A DNA stretch of 64,000 nucleotides from Phlebiopsis flavidoalba (GCA_035772785.1 JAOCPU010000071.1:1-64000), one strand, 5' to 3'. Shown: positions 34,495 to 45,406, counted from the first letter of the stretch. Notes: generated by a model from the letters alone, not told the origin. Program-made: numbers and translations.

Positions 34495-35948
34495 ATGGCG
34501 GTCGTCTATGTCGATGATTCCGATGTATCTCGAAATTATCTACAGCAGCGTGGGCTGGTACACGGCAGGCACCACTGGCGAAATACAACGTGTAAGTACC
34601 CCTATGTGAGGCCCAATTTCGCAGGTCGAAACGGCTGCGGTTGAAGAGGTGCGCCTCTATAGTACCACACACGGCACGACAACGCCCGGAACGAGCTTCA
34701 CGTTTCTATTCAGACGGTACGCCATGTCCTCTTCGAGCGCACCCCGCACATGCCAACGACACACCACCAGGAACGTCCGTCGCGGTGCACGGCACCATCG
34801 GCGGCGTCGACCTCGCGAATCAGACCACCGTCCAGGCCTGCAACTCGACGTACCAGATCGACGGCATCAACGCGGCGACGTACTCGACCCCGCGGCTGCT
34901 CAAAACGGGGCCAACGTACACAACGTGACCTACTTCACGTCCGCGCCGCTGCCGGACGCCGCGCATACGCTCTTCGTCAGTACCGAATGCGTGCTACACA
35001 CCGGGCAGTGGTTCTGGCTCGATTACATCACGTACACACTGGCGGCGGGCGTCGAGCCAGGACGCGCCGTCGGAATCGCCATCGACTTCGACAGCGCAGC
35101 CTCCGTTGTCGAGCACCGCGGACACCAGCCACCGCGCCGACCACACCGTCGTCGTCGTCGACCCCAGGCGAGACGTCGGGCACAGCTCCGCCTGCGACGG
35201 GGCAGCCTGCACCGCCGGACACCACAAGCCAGCGTGCGTCAGCCACAGTGTCGGCTGGGACGTCCCCAGGACTCGGACCAGGCGCGTCCACGTCGTCGGA
35301 GGCGACACCCTTTGCGACACCGCAGCCCGCGCTATCGAGTACCACTGTGAGTCTATACGCGCCCGTCACAGCGGCTGCAACGACGTCTGCATTGGCTCGT
35401 AAGTCAACAAGCGGGACGCTTGCGGCGGCGATTGCGGTGCCCGTGTGTGTGTTTCTTGTCGCTGGGATCGGGATCCTGTGGTGGCGGCTGTGGCGCACGC
35501 GGCGCACGAAAGTTCCAGTGCGTGGGCCGCATAATGCGGGTGGGTGGTGATGGATTTTCTCGTTCTTTTACACAGACGTGAACCCTTTCTTGATGAATAC
35601 CCAGCGATGGTGTCTACGCAAACAGCAACTCCGTTGCTCGTCAGTACGGAAAGCGGTTCGCGGCGTCCGAAGGGTACGTTTTGCGTCAACTCTACCGAAA
35701 TGAGTGGTACGCTGAGATACAAGGATCAGTTTTTGCGGGACACACGGACACACTCGAGTCTACTCACAGGGCCTAGCACCGTCCACAGAGCCTGTCACAG
35801 GTAGTGCCGAGTTGCGTCAGACACCGCTGGCAGCTCGTCTTTGGAGCCCACACGCGCGCGGAGAGGCACTGATATGAGTCGGTCCGCATCTCCCACGCTC
35901 GCCGGCGACGAGCCGCCACCGGCGTATATCTCGCACGAGGAGTTGTAA
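34495..35948 (+). CDS. Membrane-anchored beta-sandwich protein, copy 3 (best preserved)
   Basis: The start at 34495 gives MAVVYVDDSDVS and, one frame off, IIYSSVGWYTAGTTGEIQ before an intron near 34590. Exon 2 reads EEVRLYSTTHGTTTPGTSF, NDTPPGTSVAVHGTIGGVDL, ANQTTVQACNSTYQIDGINA, NVTYFTSAPLPDAAHTLFVS and TGQWFWLDYITYT. An Ala/Ser/Thr/Pro-rich stalk (about 130 residues) leads to a strong membrane helix, AAIAVPVCVFLVAGIGILWW (35430-35490), and a basic stop-transfer RTRRTK. After a further intron the tail ends AGDEPPPAYISHEEL, stop 35946-35948. Two or three frame changes remain. The two strands plus stalk suggest a cell-surface protein; the ligand is unknown. Confidence 0.65.
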
Positions 35949-36536
35949 TTAGCAGCGCAACGCTGAGGGAGTACGTTTTGCGCCCAAGACTCTGGAAGGA
36001 GGCGTTCGAGTGTCCCCCTCTTCGGAGTTGAGACGTCTGGCATAATGTGTTTTGTCGTGGGCCTGCTCCGATGTGCTGTCCACGTGGCTTTTGGGGTTGT
36101 GCCGTTTGCAGCACTAGAGAATTTGAACATGCACTGAAGGAGTTATCGTGGTCGCGGGGAAGCTGGACGCAGCAAGCACTTACTTGTAGCTGGTGGTGGG
36201 TTACAAGAGTGTCACTCTTACCAGCCTACATGTATGTGCCGCCGCACATGTGTGAAGAAGCTGTATCCAGCCATAGCCGACCTATGTTATACCCTTTCGA
36301 TGTCAGCAACGACTCCTTTTCAACCATACAGCCGCGGTCTGTCTCGCAAAGACTCACATTGTTCTTGCTCTACTCAATACTTGCGAGAACTCGATAATGT
36401 ATAGCAACCACAAGAGCTTCCATCTCACCAGATATTACGCAGTTCCCGGGCCCTTTGCACCAGACAGACATTGGTTGGATTTGCACTTGGTTGTCGCAGA
36501 AGAAACGAATCGTGGTGTCGCGCGACTCTCAGTCGC

Positions 36537-36602
36537 GAAAACCACGTGGCATTATGATCGCAACGCAAAGCGCGCCCGTCCGTGTCACCCAATCCTCGTC
36601 AT
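36537..36602 (+). promoter_or_regulatory. CACGTGG module of family X (reference copy)
   Basis: CCACGTGG at 36542-36549 is followed by ATTATGATCGCAACGCAAAG, CGCGCC, GTGTCACCCAATC and CTCGTCATCA. The same order of blocks is found on the minus strand at 45.41, 47.90, 50.28 (core broken by one base), 53.63 and 56.22 kb, and on the plus strand at 33.18 kb. In this copy the module ends about 20 bases before the family-X start codon at 36623. Confidence 0.55.
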
Positions 36603-36622
36603 CATCTGTCTTCACCACCACC

Positions 36623-37840
36623 ATGTCCAAATTCCCCATTTCATCCCGTTTCTGCAGCCGAGTACGTCAAAGACGCCTTCTCGAACGCGATTTGTGCGTA
36701 TATGCTGCTGCGTGCGAGCCCGTGGTGATACACGTCAAGTACAACCCCCTTGCGCCCAACGCACTCGAGTTCGACTTTCGCCGCCACAGCAGCAAAGCGA
36801 GCTCACGGTGGACGCGGTATTCGCCCTTCTTATTTCCCGGCCAAATCTCCAGCGGTGGGATGAGGTGAGTATTAACGGCCCCTACGTGCCGAGTCGGGCG
36901 CGGGGAAGACGGCGCTGCTGCAACGGCGTCGGACGCCTCTCTTCAACGCCACCATGTCGAACGTCTCCATTCATCCCGTTCTTACAACAACCGAACGCGT
37001 GCCAAAATCCGTCTCGTTACGAGACCTTGGCGTATATGCTTGCTGTGGGGATCCCGCCGGCTTCGTGTCGCGACTTTGACAGAGTTAGTATCTCTCACTC
37101 GTGCAAGCCCTTGACTTACCTCTCGTTCACCAGCGGATGGTCTTGCGACGCGTCAGACACCCTCGCACGATTCTGCTCAACGCTACCGAACGCTGGAGCT
37201 AGCTGGTCCTTACGCGTCGAGTCGCGTCGAGCCGCGTAGAAAACGTCGCACGCGTCGCGCCGCGCTACACCAGCACATCGCTGCCAGCTCGAACTTCCCC
37301 CGGACAAGTCTGCGACCGGAATCCTCCAACTATAGCCCTCGACACTCAAGATCACTCGCATCAGGCGGGAATCCTCTGCGACCACTGCCGTGCACACAGG
37401 GGTCTCTGCGGCTCGTGAGTGAGTCGTACGGCCCAGCGATCCTACGCGTCGTTTATACCCCTCATAGATACCCCGTCGATATCCTCCGTGCGGAGCGGCG
37501 CCAGCGGACACCTGATGTGCTATCGTCGATAAGGACGGACGGGAGGGGCGGGTCCGCAGAACGGTCGTTCATCCTGTCCCAGGAACTGCTCCAGAGCCGG
37601 ATTCTCATTCGACTTGTCTTCCTGCGGGCGAGCCAAGCCCTTGTGCGTATCGCGTCGTGCTCAGGGACGCCCTAGCGTTTCCAACCGGACGCGACGCATG
37701 GCTTTCGGAGTGCTCCTGGAGTGCGCTATGCGCGAAAGACGTGATCTCTGGGGTCGTCATACGGGCGATGTTGCGTCTGCCCGTGCATCGTGGCATGCGG
37801 ATGTACGCGAGAATTGGGAGGGCGTTAACAATAGGTGAGC
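36623..37840 (+). pseudogene. Unidentified 'family X' gene, duplicated start, frameshifted
   Basis: After a CACGTGG module the ATG at 36623 opens a frame that, with shifts, reads like SAAEYVKDAF and AICAYMLL. A second, related start follows 331 bases later (ATG 36954; NPSRYETLAYMLAVGIPPAS), so the first exon seems duplicated in tandem. Downstream sequence (SSRVE, RRKRRTRRAALHQHIAA, FILSQELLQSRILIRLVF, ALCAKDVISGVVIRAML) has counterparts in the same order in the inverted copy at 44.1-45.1 kb. I do not recognise the family, and no frame runs throughout. It is convergent with the G1 gene to its right. Confidence 0.4.
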
Positions 37841-37948
37841 AAGCCCACCATCCACCAACCCATCTATTCATTTCTTACAGACACCGACCTCCGTATGGAC
37901 AATCCTTCTCGATCCCAACGATCCGCGTGGTGCAGACTGCGTTCGCAG

Positions 37949-37962
37949 GCGCATATATGCGC
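37949..37962. repeat. Palindrome GCGCATATATGCGC (copy 1)
   Basis: Perfect 14-base palindrome 181 bases beyond the stop codon of the minus-strand G1 gene at 38143. Same palindrome at 43855, 47238 and 49643. Confidence 0.7.
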
Positions 37963-38142
37963 TGTGCTATTATTACCTGCGCCAAGAGATGCGTATCGGG
38001 GGGATAATGAACGCACGGAGATACGGATGTCGATCGCGCACACACTCTCACTCCTATCACACCCAAGCAATAACGTCCGACCCAATGTGATTCCAAGATA
38101 TTCCATCCAAATTCAATACAAATTCCAATTTCCCTCCCTTTC

Positions 38143-39012
38143 TTACACATACTTGACAGTAACCGACGAGCTCCCCAAACTAACACTCGTCAACGTGCTC
38201 CCACTCTGCTGAATATCAATCACATTCGCCCCCACTCGGCCCAACACTGCCGCTGCCCGTCTTCGCGCTCGCGCCCGTGAAGCTCACCGTCCCGAAGTTC
38301 GCAAACGGCACGAGCGAGTCGCCCTCCTCGAAGTCCTCGACGATCCACTCCGCGTCCTGCTCGCACAAAGCGGAGGAGGAGGAGATGGACTTGGTGACGG
38401 TCTGGCCCTTGGAGTTGTTTGTGATGACGGCGGTGCCCTTTGTGGTGGAGGAGGCGGTCACGGTGAGGGTTACGCTGTCCCCTGCGCTGAAGGAGATGCC
38501 GGAGAAGTCGTACGCGTAGTCGGGGTACCATTCGTACCACGCTGGACATCCACTATCAGCACTAATATAGGAAATATGAGGGAGGGGGCGCACCGTCGTA
38601 GGAGACAGAGCTCCCGGAGACAGTAAAGTCCACGCCCGTCTGGAGAATCGCGTTCCCGCAGCTGTCTCCATCAATACCCACCCACGCGGACGCGCTGTGT
38701 GCTCGCCCGAGCCGCCCGACGGCTCCTTCGGCGTCGGCACCGTGAACGTCGCCGTCACGCTCTTATACGTGCCCTTTAAATACTTTTTAGCACTAACAAG
38801 GAGACAGAGAGGGGAAGCGACTCACGGCGGCAGAGTTGTACACCGCCCCGGCCCAGTTACTCGAATACTCGACGTGGCTCGCGTTCGCTGCGGCTTGGCG
38901 CGGGAGGCTGCGGCGCGCGGTGTGCGCTCTGCGAAGCGGGCTTTGCTGCTTGGCAGCGGGCGAGTGCGGACGCGGCGAGGAGGGTTTGGACGAAGAGGGC
39001 TGTGATGAACAT
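38143..39012 (-). CDS. G1 glutamic peptidase (eqolisin), nearly intact
   Basis: Acid endopeptidase of MEROPS family G1 (Peptidase_A4 fold), secreted, using a Gln-Glu pair. Start 39012: MFITALFVQTLLAASALA signal peptide, short propeptide, then YSSNWAGAVYNSAA in a shifted frame. Exon 2 (about 38773-38594): TATFTVPTPKEPSGGSGEH and, after a shift, AWVGIDGDSC and ILQTGVDFTV with the catalytic Gln. Exon 3 (38541-38143): AWYEWYPDYAYDFSGISF, SVTLTVTASSTTKGTAVITN, LCEQDAEWIVEDFEEGDSL with the catalytic Glu, and SSSVTVKYV before the stop. Introns fall at the same phases (0 and 1) as in the other copies. The breaks are single-base changes (for example an extra G in a G-run near 38235), so a functional gene is possible. 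TATA box at 39092. Confidence 0.8.
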
Positions 39013-39091
39013 CGCTGTTGTTCTCGTCGAGTCGAGGAGGAGAGGAGTGGAGGAGAGACTGTGTCTGCGGATTCGAGGTGCGGAGGAGGGG

Positions 39092-39099
39092 TATTTATA
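39092..39099 (-). promoter_or_regulatory. TATA box of the 38.1-39.0 kb G1 gene
   Basis: TATAAATA on the minus strand, 80 bases before the start codon. Confidence 0.6.
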
Positions 39100-39109
39100 C
39101 GAAATCCTC

Positions 39110-40040
39110 CGCGTTGTGTTGTGCAAGGGACGGGAGGAGGGGATGCGCATCAGCGTGGTCCGCTGCTTCTTTCTCGTCCGGCGTGTGGGGAGCTGCGCTT
39201 CTTCTTGCCATGTGCGCTGCGGAGCGACCGCGCGGCGGCACCATATGACGCCGCCGTCCCCCGATATCAGTTCGTGTATTGCGCGCGACTGGGATCGGGT
39301 GGTGAGAGGTGTGTGAGAGTGCTCGGTACCGAGGGAGGGAGGCGGGGTGGCGCCGTCGCGACGGAGCGCCTCTATACGAGCGGGCCGCGCGTCGGGCGGC
39401 GCCCCCCGGATTACGCGGCTTCACGAACATGCTAATATCCCAGTAAAGCCGTTTGAACGGGTACCGAGCATGCGGGAGACTCGGCATCGCGACGCACAGG
39501 CGGGGCGTGCGTCTCATCGCGCATGCACCATACACCAATCTCCCCAACAGCTCAGAGCGCAACTGCAATCCCAGCATGGCCACCACACACGCACGTCCGC
39601 ACCGAGCTCGCCCACACCCGTCTCCCGATCCCGTCACGTCCGGGGTAGTCAGGATGTCTCTTGCTCGGCGCAGATGACGCCGCACAAGATCTTTAGCGAC
39701 GGCATTTGTGGCGTCGCGGGGGTAGGCTCGGCAGGGGCTTGGCGCGGGGTACCGGCGCCCCGCGTTCGACCTGGATCTTTGACGCGGAGACTATGAGTCG
39801 GCGTCGCGCTGGGGTCTGCGCACGGGCGGGGTCTGTGGTCGGGCGCGCAGGCTGGGGAGGCGGGTGGGGCCCGGGCGCGCGCGGCGGTTGTCTTGTCTTT
39901 TAGAGCAGGGTGGATCTTTGGTGTGACGCATGCGCTGAGCAACCAGTACTGTATGTCGGCGGAGCAGGAGTACAGGTCGATTGCAGTACACGAAACTCAT
40001 AGACACAAAAGCGGCAACAGCAAGAGCACCCAGAGGGCTT
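39110..40040. other. GC-rich intergenic region
   Basis: Long open frames on both strands (39095-39685 minus, 39347-39796 plus) are what high GC content produces. None has a recognisable motif. Part is the promoter of the G1 gene on its left. Confidence 0.4.
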
Positions 40041-40048
40041 GGAAGACG

Positions 40049-40956
40049 CTAGACATACGGACCACAGTGACACTTCTCGACCCCCCCGTACTCACACTCG
40101 TCAACGTCTTCCCATTCTGCTGAATATCAATCACATTCGCCCCACTCGCGGCCCAACACTCCCGCTCCCCGTCTTTGCGCTCGCCCCCGCTAAACGTGAC
40201 CGTCCCGAAATTCGCAAACGGCACTAAGGAACTCCCCTCCTCGAAGTCCTCGACGATCCACTCTGCGTCCTGCTCGCAGAGGGCAAGAGGAGCTGGAGAT
40301 GGACTTGGTGACGGTTTTGCCCTTGGAGTTGTTTGGTGATGACAGCCGTGCCGCGGGTTGTGGAGGAGGCGGTGACGGTGAGGGTTACGCTGTCCCCCGG
40401 AGAGAAGGAGATTGCCCGAGAAGTCGTACGCGTAGTCGGGGTACCATTCGTATCCCACGCTGCATTCCGTCTCCCATCAGCAAAGAACGGAAGGAGGGAG
40501 AGGGGCAGGGACGGACCGTCGAACGAGACAGACCCGCCCGAGACGGTGAAGTCGACCCCCCGGTCTGCAGAATCGCGTTCCCGCACGAATCCCCGTCGAT
40601 CCCCACCCACGCGCTCGCGGCGTGCGACCCGCTCCCGCCCGACGGCTCCTTCGGCGTCGGCACCGTGAACGTCGCCGTCACGCTCTTGTATGTGCCCTGC
40701 CCCCCACCTGATCAACATAAAAGAAAAAGAGAGGAGGAAAGGGCCGCGCGCACCGCGCCGGAGTTGTACACCGCGCCGGCCCCAAGGTTGGACGAAGTAC
40801 TCGACGTGGTCTTGCGTTTGTGTGGCGCGGGACCGCCCTGGCGCAGCCCGCCTGCGCGTTGGGCGGCGCGGGACGCGTAGCGGGCGGAGCTGCTGGGGAG
40901 CGCAAGCGCGCCCCGCCGCGAGAAGGGCTTTGCACGAAGAGGGTCGGCACGAACAT
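40049..40956 (-). CDS. G1 glutamic peptidase, few frameshifts
   Basis: Start 40956 (MFVPTLFVQ, then a shift into LLAAARLALPSS-like signal and propeptide). Exon 1 ends near 40754. Exon 2 (40696-40517): TATFTVPTPKEPSGGSGSHA, SAWVGIDGDSCGNAILQTGG with the catalytic Gln, then a +C shift. Exon 3 (40459-40049): AWD-TNG in place of AWYEWYP through one extra base, ISFSPGDSVTLTVTASSTTR, LALCEQDAEWIVEDFEEGSS with the catalytic Glu, LVPFANFGTVTFSG and a shifted VTVPYV stop at 40049-40051. It lies in the spacer between the two arms of the inverted duplication and has the same strand as its left neighbour. TATA box at 41096. Confidence 0.75.
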
Positions 40957-41095
40957 CCTAGTGTCTCGTTTCGTCGAGAGTGGACGGAGTGCGTCGATAG
41001 TGGAGAGGAGAGCAGAGAGAGAGCAAGTAGGATGAGGACAGACCGCGAGGTTGTCTGACTAGCTATGCCATGGTGGGGCATGGCTTATAAGGCTC

Positions 41096-41101
41096 TAGCA
41101 A
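41096..41101 (-). promoter_or_regulatory. TATA box of the 40.0-41.0 kb G1 gene
   Basis: Minus-strand TTATAAGCC, about 140 bases before the start. The same TTATAAGCC context recurs in the tandem copies at 46.03, 48.51 and 51.16 kb. Confidence 0.5.
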
Positions 41102-41109
41102 CAGGCTTC

Positions 41110-42635
41110 AAGCTTCAATTCACCCGCCACGGGCCTCGCATTCACCCGCCGCGCCGTTCCTCATCATCGAAGCCCGAGCTTACAGCAGGTGGCGTCCCGA
41201 ACGCGGTGCGCGCGCGTGGACGCGCGGCGCGGGCTTGCTGATTTCGCACGCACGCTCGTCCCGCGCGCGTCGGCGGGGCGACCGGGGTGTGGGGCCATCA
41301 GGAACAGCATGGGGTGATAATAGAGAAGAGCGAGGCATGCAGGGGCAGGCGAAGACGGAAATAGAGGAGGAAAGTGAGTACGGGGGCATCGCGCCATCGT
41401 GCCACTGCGCCCCCCCCCCCGCGAGAAGGGCTGTCCACAAGGGCGGGGTTGTTTATCCCCCGGAGAAGGACCATTAGCTGATAGTTGTCAGTGTAGAGTA
41501 AGGTTTGTTGGCGGGACAGGTGGAAAGGCAGCGCGTGAACGCGACGCACCCATTCATCGCGCGGGGGCTTCGTGCAGCACCTATCGCGCGCGTAGCCCGC
41601 TCTGCGCCCGCGATGCGCAATTACGGTGCCATCCGCGCGCGCGCGGGTCGTGCACTGCCGGCCCGCCACACAGTGCGCACATGCGCGCTGCTCGTCTACG
41701 GTTATCGCGTCCGCGCGCATGTGTGCGTGCTGACAGGCGAACAAGCGAAGAGAGGGCCATCTGCTGACGCGGTACAGCCAGCAGCGGGAGAAGACCGCAC
41801 CGCACGCCGCCCAGAACGTTCCGAGCACGCCGCGCGAAACCTAGCCCAAACGCAGAGCTAATCGAGCATCACGACGGGATTTTTTTTTTTTTTTGGGCGC
41901 GAGTACGCAAGCGCACCAGAGCGGCGGGTGCCTCCGCCTGCGCCAAGCCCCCGCGCGCGCCGTGGCCCCTGTCCGAGCCCCTCCTGCGCGAACGCCACAA
42001 GGATACAACTGTTTGAGGAGCCTGGGTCGCTACTGGCATCGCTCGCGCGGTGAGACGGCATAAAAAACTATGCGCCGGACGTTTAGTTAGAGTGGTGGGA
42101 AGCAGGAGGGCGCGATTGAGGCAAAGCGGGGGGGTGTAAAGGCTAAGTATCACGGACGCGGGCGGGACCGAGCGGCGTGGGTGTGGAGGGCCGGGCGGGT
42201 GGGTGTGGGTGTGGGAGAGCCGGGTGCTGGTGATGTCGTACAAGGTGTGTTGGTGGCCTTATGTGGGTGCGCTCAACTACTATTCGTCAAGCTCGGGCTA
42301 GGTACAGGTACTCGACGAGTCGGATCGTCCCCCACCCCCGCCCGCCGCGCCCCGCCGCGTCGCGATGACGAAGCCATTCCCGCCACGTCCCGCCGCCCAC
42401 GCCCTTCCTCGATCCATACCCTCGGTCCCGAAACCACACACACGCCACCAACACACACAATCCACCACTCACACCTGAAAAATGTGGGAAACCCCGAAAT
42501 TGGCCCACACGGTCACGTCCGGTCGCTCGCAGGCAGCGAAGAAGCACCTCCCACACGAAACGCGGCCAGAAAGAAGCTCACTACCACCCTGATACGCCTC
42601 CTCCCTTCTCCCTTTCCCTTCTCCCCACCCCCTTC
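41110..42635. other. Long GC-rich intergenic region between divergent G1 genes
   Basis: It separates the minus-strand G1 copy at 40.0-41.0 kb from the plus-strand copy at 42.7 kb. It contains a 15-base T-run at 41880-41894 and CT-rich tracts. Open frames such as 41298-41828 (minus) and 42181-42645 (plus) have no recognisable motif. Confidence 0.4.
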
Positions 42636-42640
42636 AAACA

Positions 42641-42650
42641 TATAATAAAA
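42641..42650 (+). promoter_or_regulatory. TATA box of the 42.7-kb G1 gene
   Basis: TATAATAAAA 72 bases before ATG 42722, preceded by a CT-rich tract. Confidence 0.6.
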
Positions 42651-42721
42651 CCCCCGAATGAGGGGAAGAGACAGCAGACACCGTCCCTCTCCTCTCCTCG
42701 ACCAGAGAAAGCCAGCCAAGG

Positions 42722-43667
42722 ATGTTCATCACCCCCCTCTTCGTCCAAACCCTCCTCGCAGCGAGCACCCTCGCGCTGCCCAGCAGCAAAGGCCCGCTTC
42801 GCAGAGCGTCACCGCGCGCCGCAGATCTGAGAAGCCCTCCCGCGCCAGGCGGGCCGGCCGGATTAAAACGCGAGCCACGTCGAGTACTCGAGTCCAACTG
42901 GGCGGGCGCGGTGTACAACAGCGCCGCCGTGAGTCGCTCCCTCCTTTGCTTCGTTTGCCCAACTAATGATGTGTGGGGGGCAGGGCACGTACAAGAGCGT
43001 CACCCCGCGACGTTCACCCAAATATAGTCCCGACGCCGAAGGAGCCGTCGGGCGGCTCGGGCGAGCACAGCGCGTAGCGCGTGTGGGTCGGCATCGACGG
43101 CGACAGCTGCGAGAACGCGATCCTCCAGACGGGCGTCGACTTCACCGTCTCGGGCGGCTCGGTGTCCTACGACGGTGCGCCCGCTCCCCCTCCCCCTTTC
43201 TCTCTTTTATTTACTGACGAGGCGGTGGATTGGTACAGCGTGGTACGAATGGTACCCCCGACTACGCATACGACTTCTCCGGCATCTCCTTCTCCGCCGG
43301 CGACAGCCGTGTCGTAACCCTCACCGTCAAATGCCGCGTCCTCCACCACAAAAGGCACCGGGGGGCCGTCATCATCAAACACAACTCCAAGGGCCAGACC
43401 GTCACCAAATCGATCTCCTCCTCCTCCGCTTTGGTGTGAACAAGACGCGGAGTGGACTCGTCGAGGACTTTGAGGAGTGGCGACTCGCTTGTCGCCGTTT
43501 GCGAATTTCGGGACGGTGACGTTTAGCGGCGCGAGCGCGAAGACGGGCAGCGGGGGAGCGTGGGCCCAGCGGCGCGAATGTTGATTGATATTCAGCAGAG
43601 CGGGAGCCGCTTACAGTTAGTGTTAGTTTGGGCAGCTCCTCGTCGGTTTACTGTCAAGTATGTCTAA
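42722..43667 (+). CDS. G1 glutamic peptidase, frameshifted
   Basis: Start 42722: MFITPLFVQTLLAASTLALP signal peptide; the propeptide leads to SNWAGAVYNSAA at the end of exon 1 (42722-42928). Exon 2 (42984-43174) opens GTYKSVT, is shifted by an extra base, and then reads WVGIDGDSCENAILQTGVDF with the catalytic Gln. Exon 3 (43239-43667) starts AWYEWYP but changes frame more than once, with GISFSAGDS, NSKGQTVTKSISSSSAL, then shifted VEDFEE, LPFANFGTVTFSGASA and TVKYV-stop (43665-43667). Compared with the copy at 38.1 kb, extra bases are present in C- and G-runs. It is the mirror-image partner of that copy. Convergent with family X at its right. Confidence 0.7.
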
Positions 43668-43854
43668 GGAAGTCCCCCCCGAACCCTCGGGAAATTGAAT
43701 TGTTGTATTGGAATATCTTGGAATATACTGGTTCGGACGCTATTGTTGGTGTGATAGGACCCTGTGCGCGATCGACGCCGTAACGTACGTATCTCCGCGT
43801 TTCATTATGCCCCCGATGCGTCTATCTCTTTGGCGCGTGTATAATAATAGCACC

Positions 43855-43868
43855 GCGCATATATGCGC
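43855..43868. repeat. Palindrome GCGCATATATGCGC (copy 2)
   Basis: 188 bases beyond the stop codon of the G1 copy ending at 43667. Confidence 0.7.
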
Positions 43869-44064
43869 CTCCAAAACGCGGTTTACAGCACGCGGAATCG
43901 TTGGAATCGGAGAAGGATCGACCATGCGGGGGTCGGGGGCTATGGGGGATGAATGGTTGGGTTAGTTGAGTTTGGTGAGTTTACTCACTTATTGTCAACG
44001 CCCTCTCAAATTCTCTTGGTACGTTTACTCCAATTATTGTCAACTTCCCCTCCGAAGATTTGAC

Positions 44065-45076
44065 TTACGTCTCATGTGATGATGGACCGGACAGACGCAC
44101 TTGTTTCGCCGTGACGACCCAGGGGCTTCGCCCCGCGTCTTCGCGCATAGTGCAGTAAAGGAGGCGATACAGGGGAGTCGTTTCCGGATGTTGAGCGTCG
44201 GAGAGGCCGCTGCCTTTGGGCGTGCGCGCGCCGCGTGTGGTTGGAGTCCTGAACACGACGCGACGCGTGCCAGAACGGACGCACAAGAATGTGCCTGTTC
44301 GCACCGGGCACGGTTTGTGGCCCAAGGAGGAAAGTAACACGGATTAGAATGGGACGACCACCCCTAGGCCAGCATGAGCAATAGCCGTGCACGGGCGTCG
44401 CCAAACGCATGCCATCGTCGCCGCCAGCATTCGGAGGCGCAGTTTATGCCTCTCGCGACTGGCGGCGCGGCTCTGGAGTATTGGCGCGGCTGGCGGAGCC
44501 GCGAGTAGGACCATTCGTCGAGTTTTCTCATCCCACGCGCGTGTAAGCCCTCAGTGGGCACAGCGGTACGGTCCCTTTCCCGGGAATTGGATAGAACGGG
44601 ACAGATCCTAGTGAGTGGTAAAAAGTGAGTCCTTCGTGTGCGGCTTGCTTGCGCTAAAAGCTGCAATAGGGCTCACTGTTTGCCGTGTAACGACTTGGAA
44701 GGAAAATGTACAGCGCTGCGCCCGTTTTGTCTGGTGCGACGCGGTGCCGATGCCGTTGGGCGTAACGACGGCCTCTGCGCGACTCGACGCGGACGACATA
44801 GGGATATCGACTGAATCCGGTGTAATCTCCGTGAAAGGAGCCGTGTAGGGCCGTCCGACGCGCCGTACGACCATCTTGCCGATGAAGATAGCTCAAGTCA
44901 AAGAGCTTGCGCACGAGTGAGAAATACAGACTTGGATCTGTAGCTCAAGCCGCGACGCGTAGCATCAGAACGAAGCCGCATCACACGCCGCAGGTATATA
45001 TGCCAAGGTTGCGTGATTAGACGCGTCTTGCACGCGCTTGGCTGCGGAGAACGGACGAGCAAGGGAAATTAGACAT
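44065..45076 (-). pseudogene. Unidentified 'family X' gene, inverted copy, frameshifted
   Basis: The minus-strand ATG at 45076, after the same CCACCACCACC leader as the copy at 36.6 kb, opens MSNFPCSSVL; a shifted frame reads SAAKRVQDASNHATLAYIPA, the same motif as in that copy. Later segments correspond as well: VRVESRRGRRYAQRHRHR, ASVLARVASCSG and ALCAKTRGEAPG. There is no intact frame and no recognised domain. Upstream, the minus strand has GTGACCATCGCGACACAAAG, which matches the family-X module, but the CACGTGG core is found only further out, at 45407. Confidence 0.4.
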
Positions 45077-45220
45077 GGTGGTGGTGGAGAGAGGTGCTGA
45101 CGAAGATTGTCTGACATGGATGGCGCACTTTGTGTCGCGATGGTCACCAAACGTGACCTTTGAAACCCATTGAAACCCACGCGACGCGACCCTGACCGCG
45201 ACTTCGATTCGGTATGTTTC

Positions 45221-45360
45221 ATAGTACGAGTGGTACCCCGATCACGTCTACGACTTCTCCAATTCCATCTCCTTCTCACCGGGGGAGCGTCACCCGCCAC
45301 CAGCACCTCAAAACACACTGCCGTCATCAGGGCCGAACAACAGCACGAAACACGCTGACG
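45221..45360 (+). pseudogene. G1 exon-3 fragment
   Basis: The frame from 45221 reads YEWYPDHVYDF then NSISFSPGE, followed in another frame by VT and ATSTSKHTAVI, which is the start of G1 exon 3. Nothing before or after belongs to a G1 gene: it is enclosed between the start of the family-X copy (minus) and its CACGTGG module, so it probably marks a recombination junction. Confidence 0.6.
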
Positions 45361-45406
45361 AAACCTCGCTGACACCACGCGCTTCGTCACCACGCCCATC
45401 AAAGAC

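Larger units (their letters stand above)
36300..39100. repeat. Inverted duplication, left arm (X then G1)
   Basis: The order family X (plus), palindrome at 37949, G1 (minus) is mirrored at 42600-45420. The intergenic part alone matches closely after reverse complementing: TTCCAAGATATTCCA, CGATCGCGCACA, GCGCATATATGCGC and TGCTATTATTA appear in the same order in both. The arms are about 2.8 kb with a 3.5-kb spacer that holds another G1 copy. Confidence 0.7.

Noticed and set aside
34750..35550. 266-codon frame taken as one protein
   Set aside because: Only its last part (membrane helix) is in the true frame of the surface protein; the first two thirds are a shifted reading of the sandwich exon.
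36397..37239. 280-codon open frame as a single gene
   Set aside because: It crosses the family-X promoter module and two X start codons in a different frame; only short stretches look coding.
39347..39796. Open frames in the GC-rich spacer as genes
   Set aside because: Overlapping open frames on both strands with no motif, intron pattern or family texture.
41875..41895. Poly(T) run as the tail of an inserted retroelement
   Set aside because: No adjoining reverse-transcribed sequence, target duplication or coding remnant could be seen.
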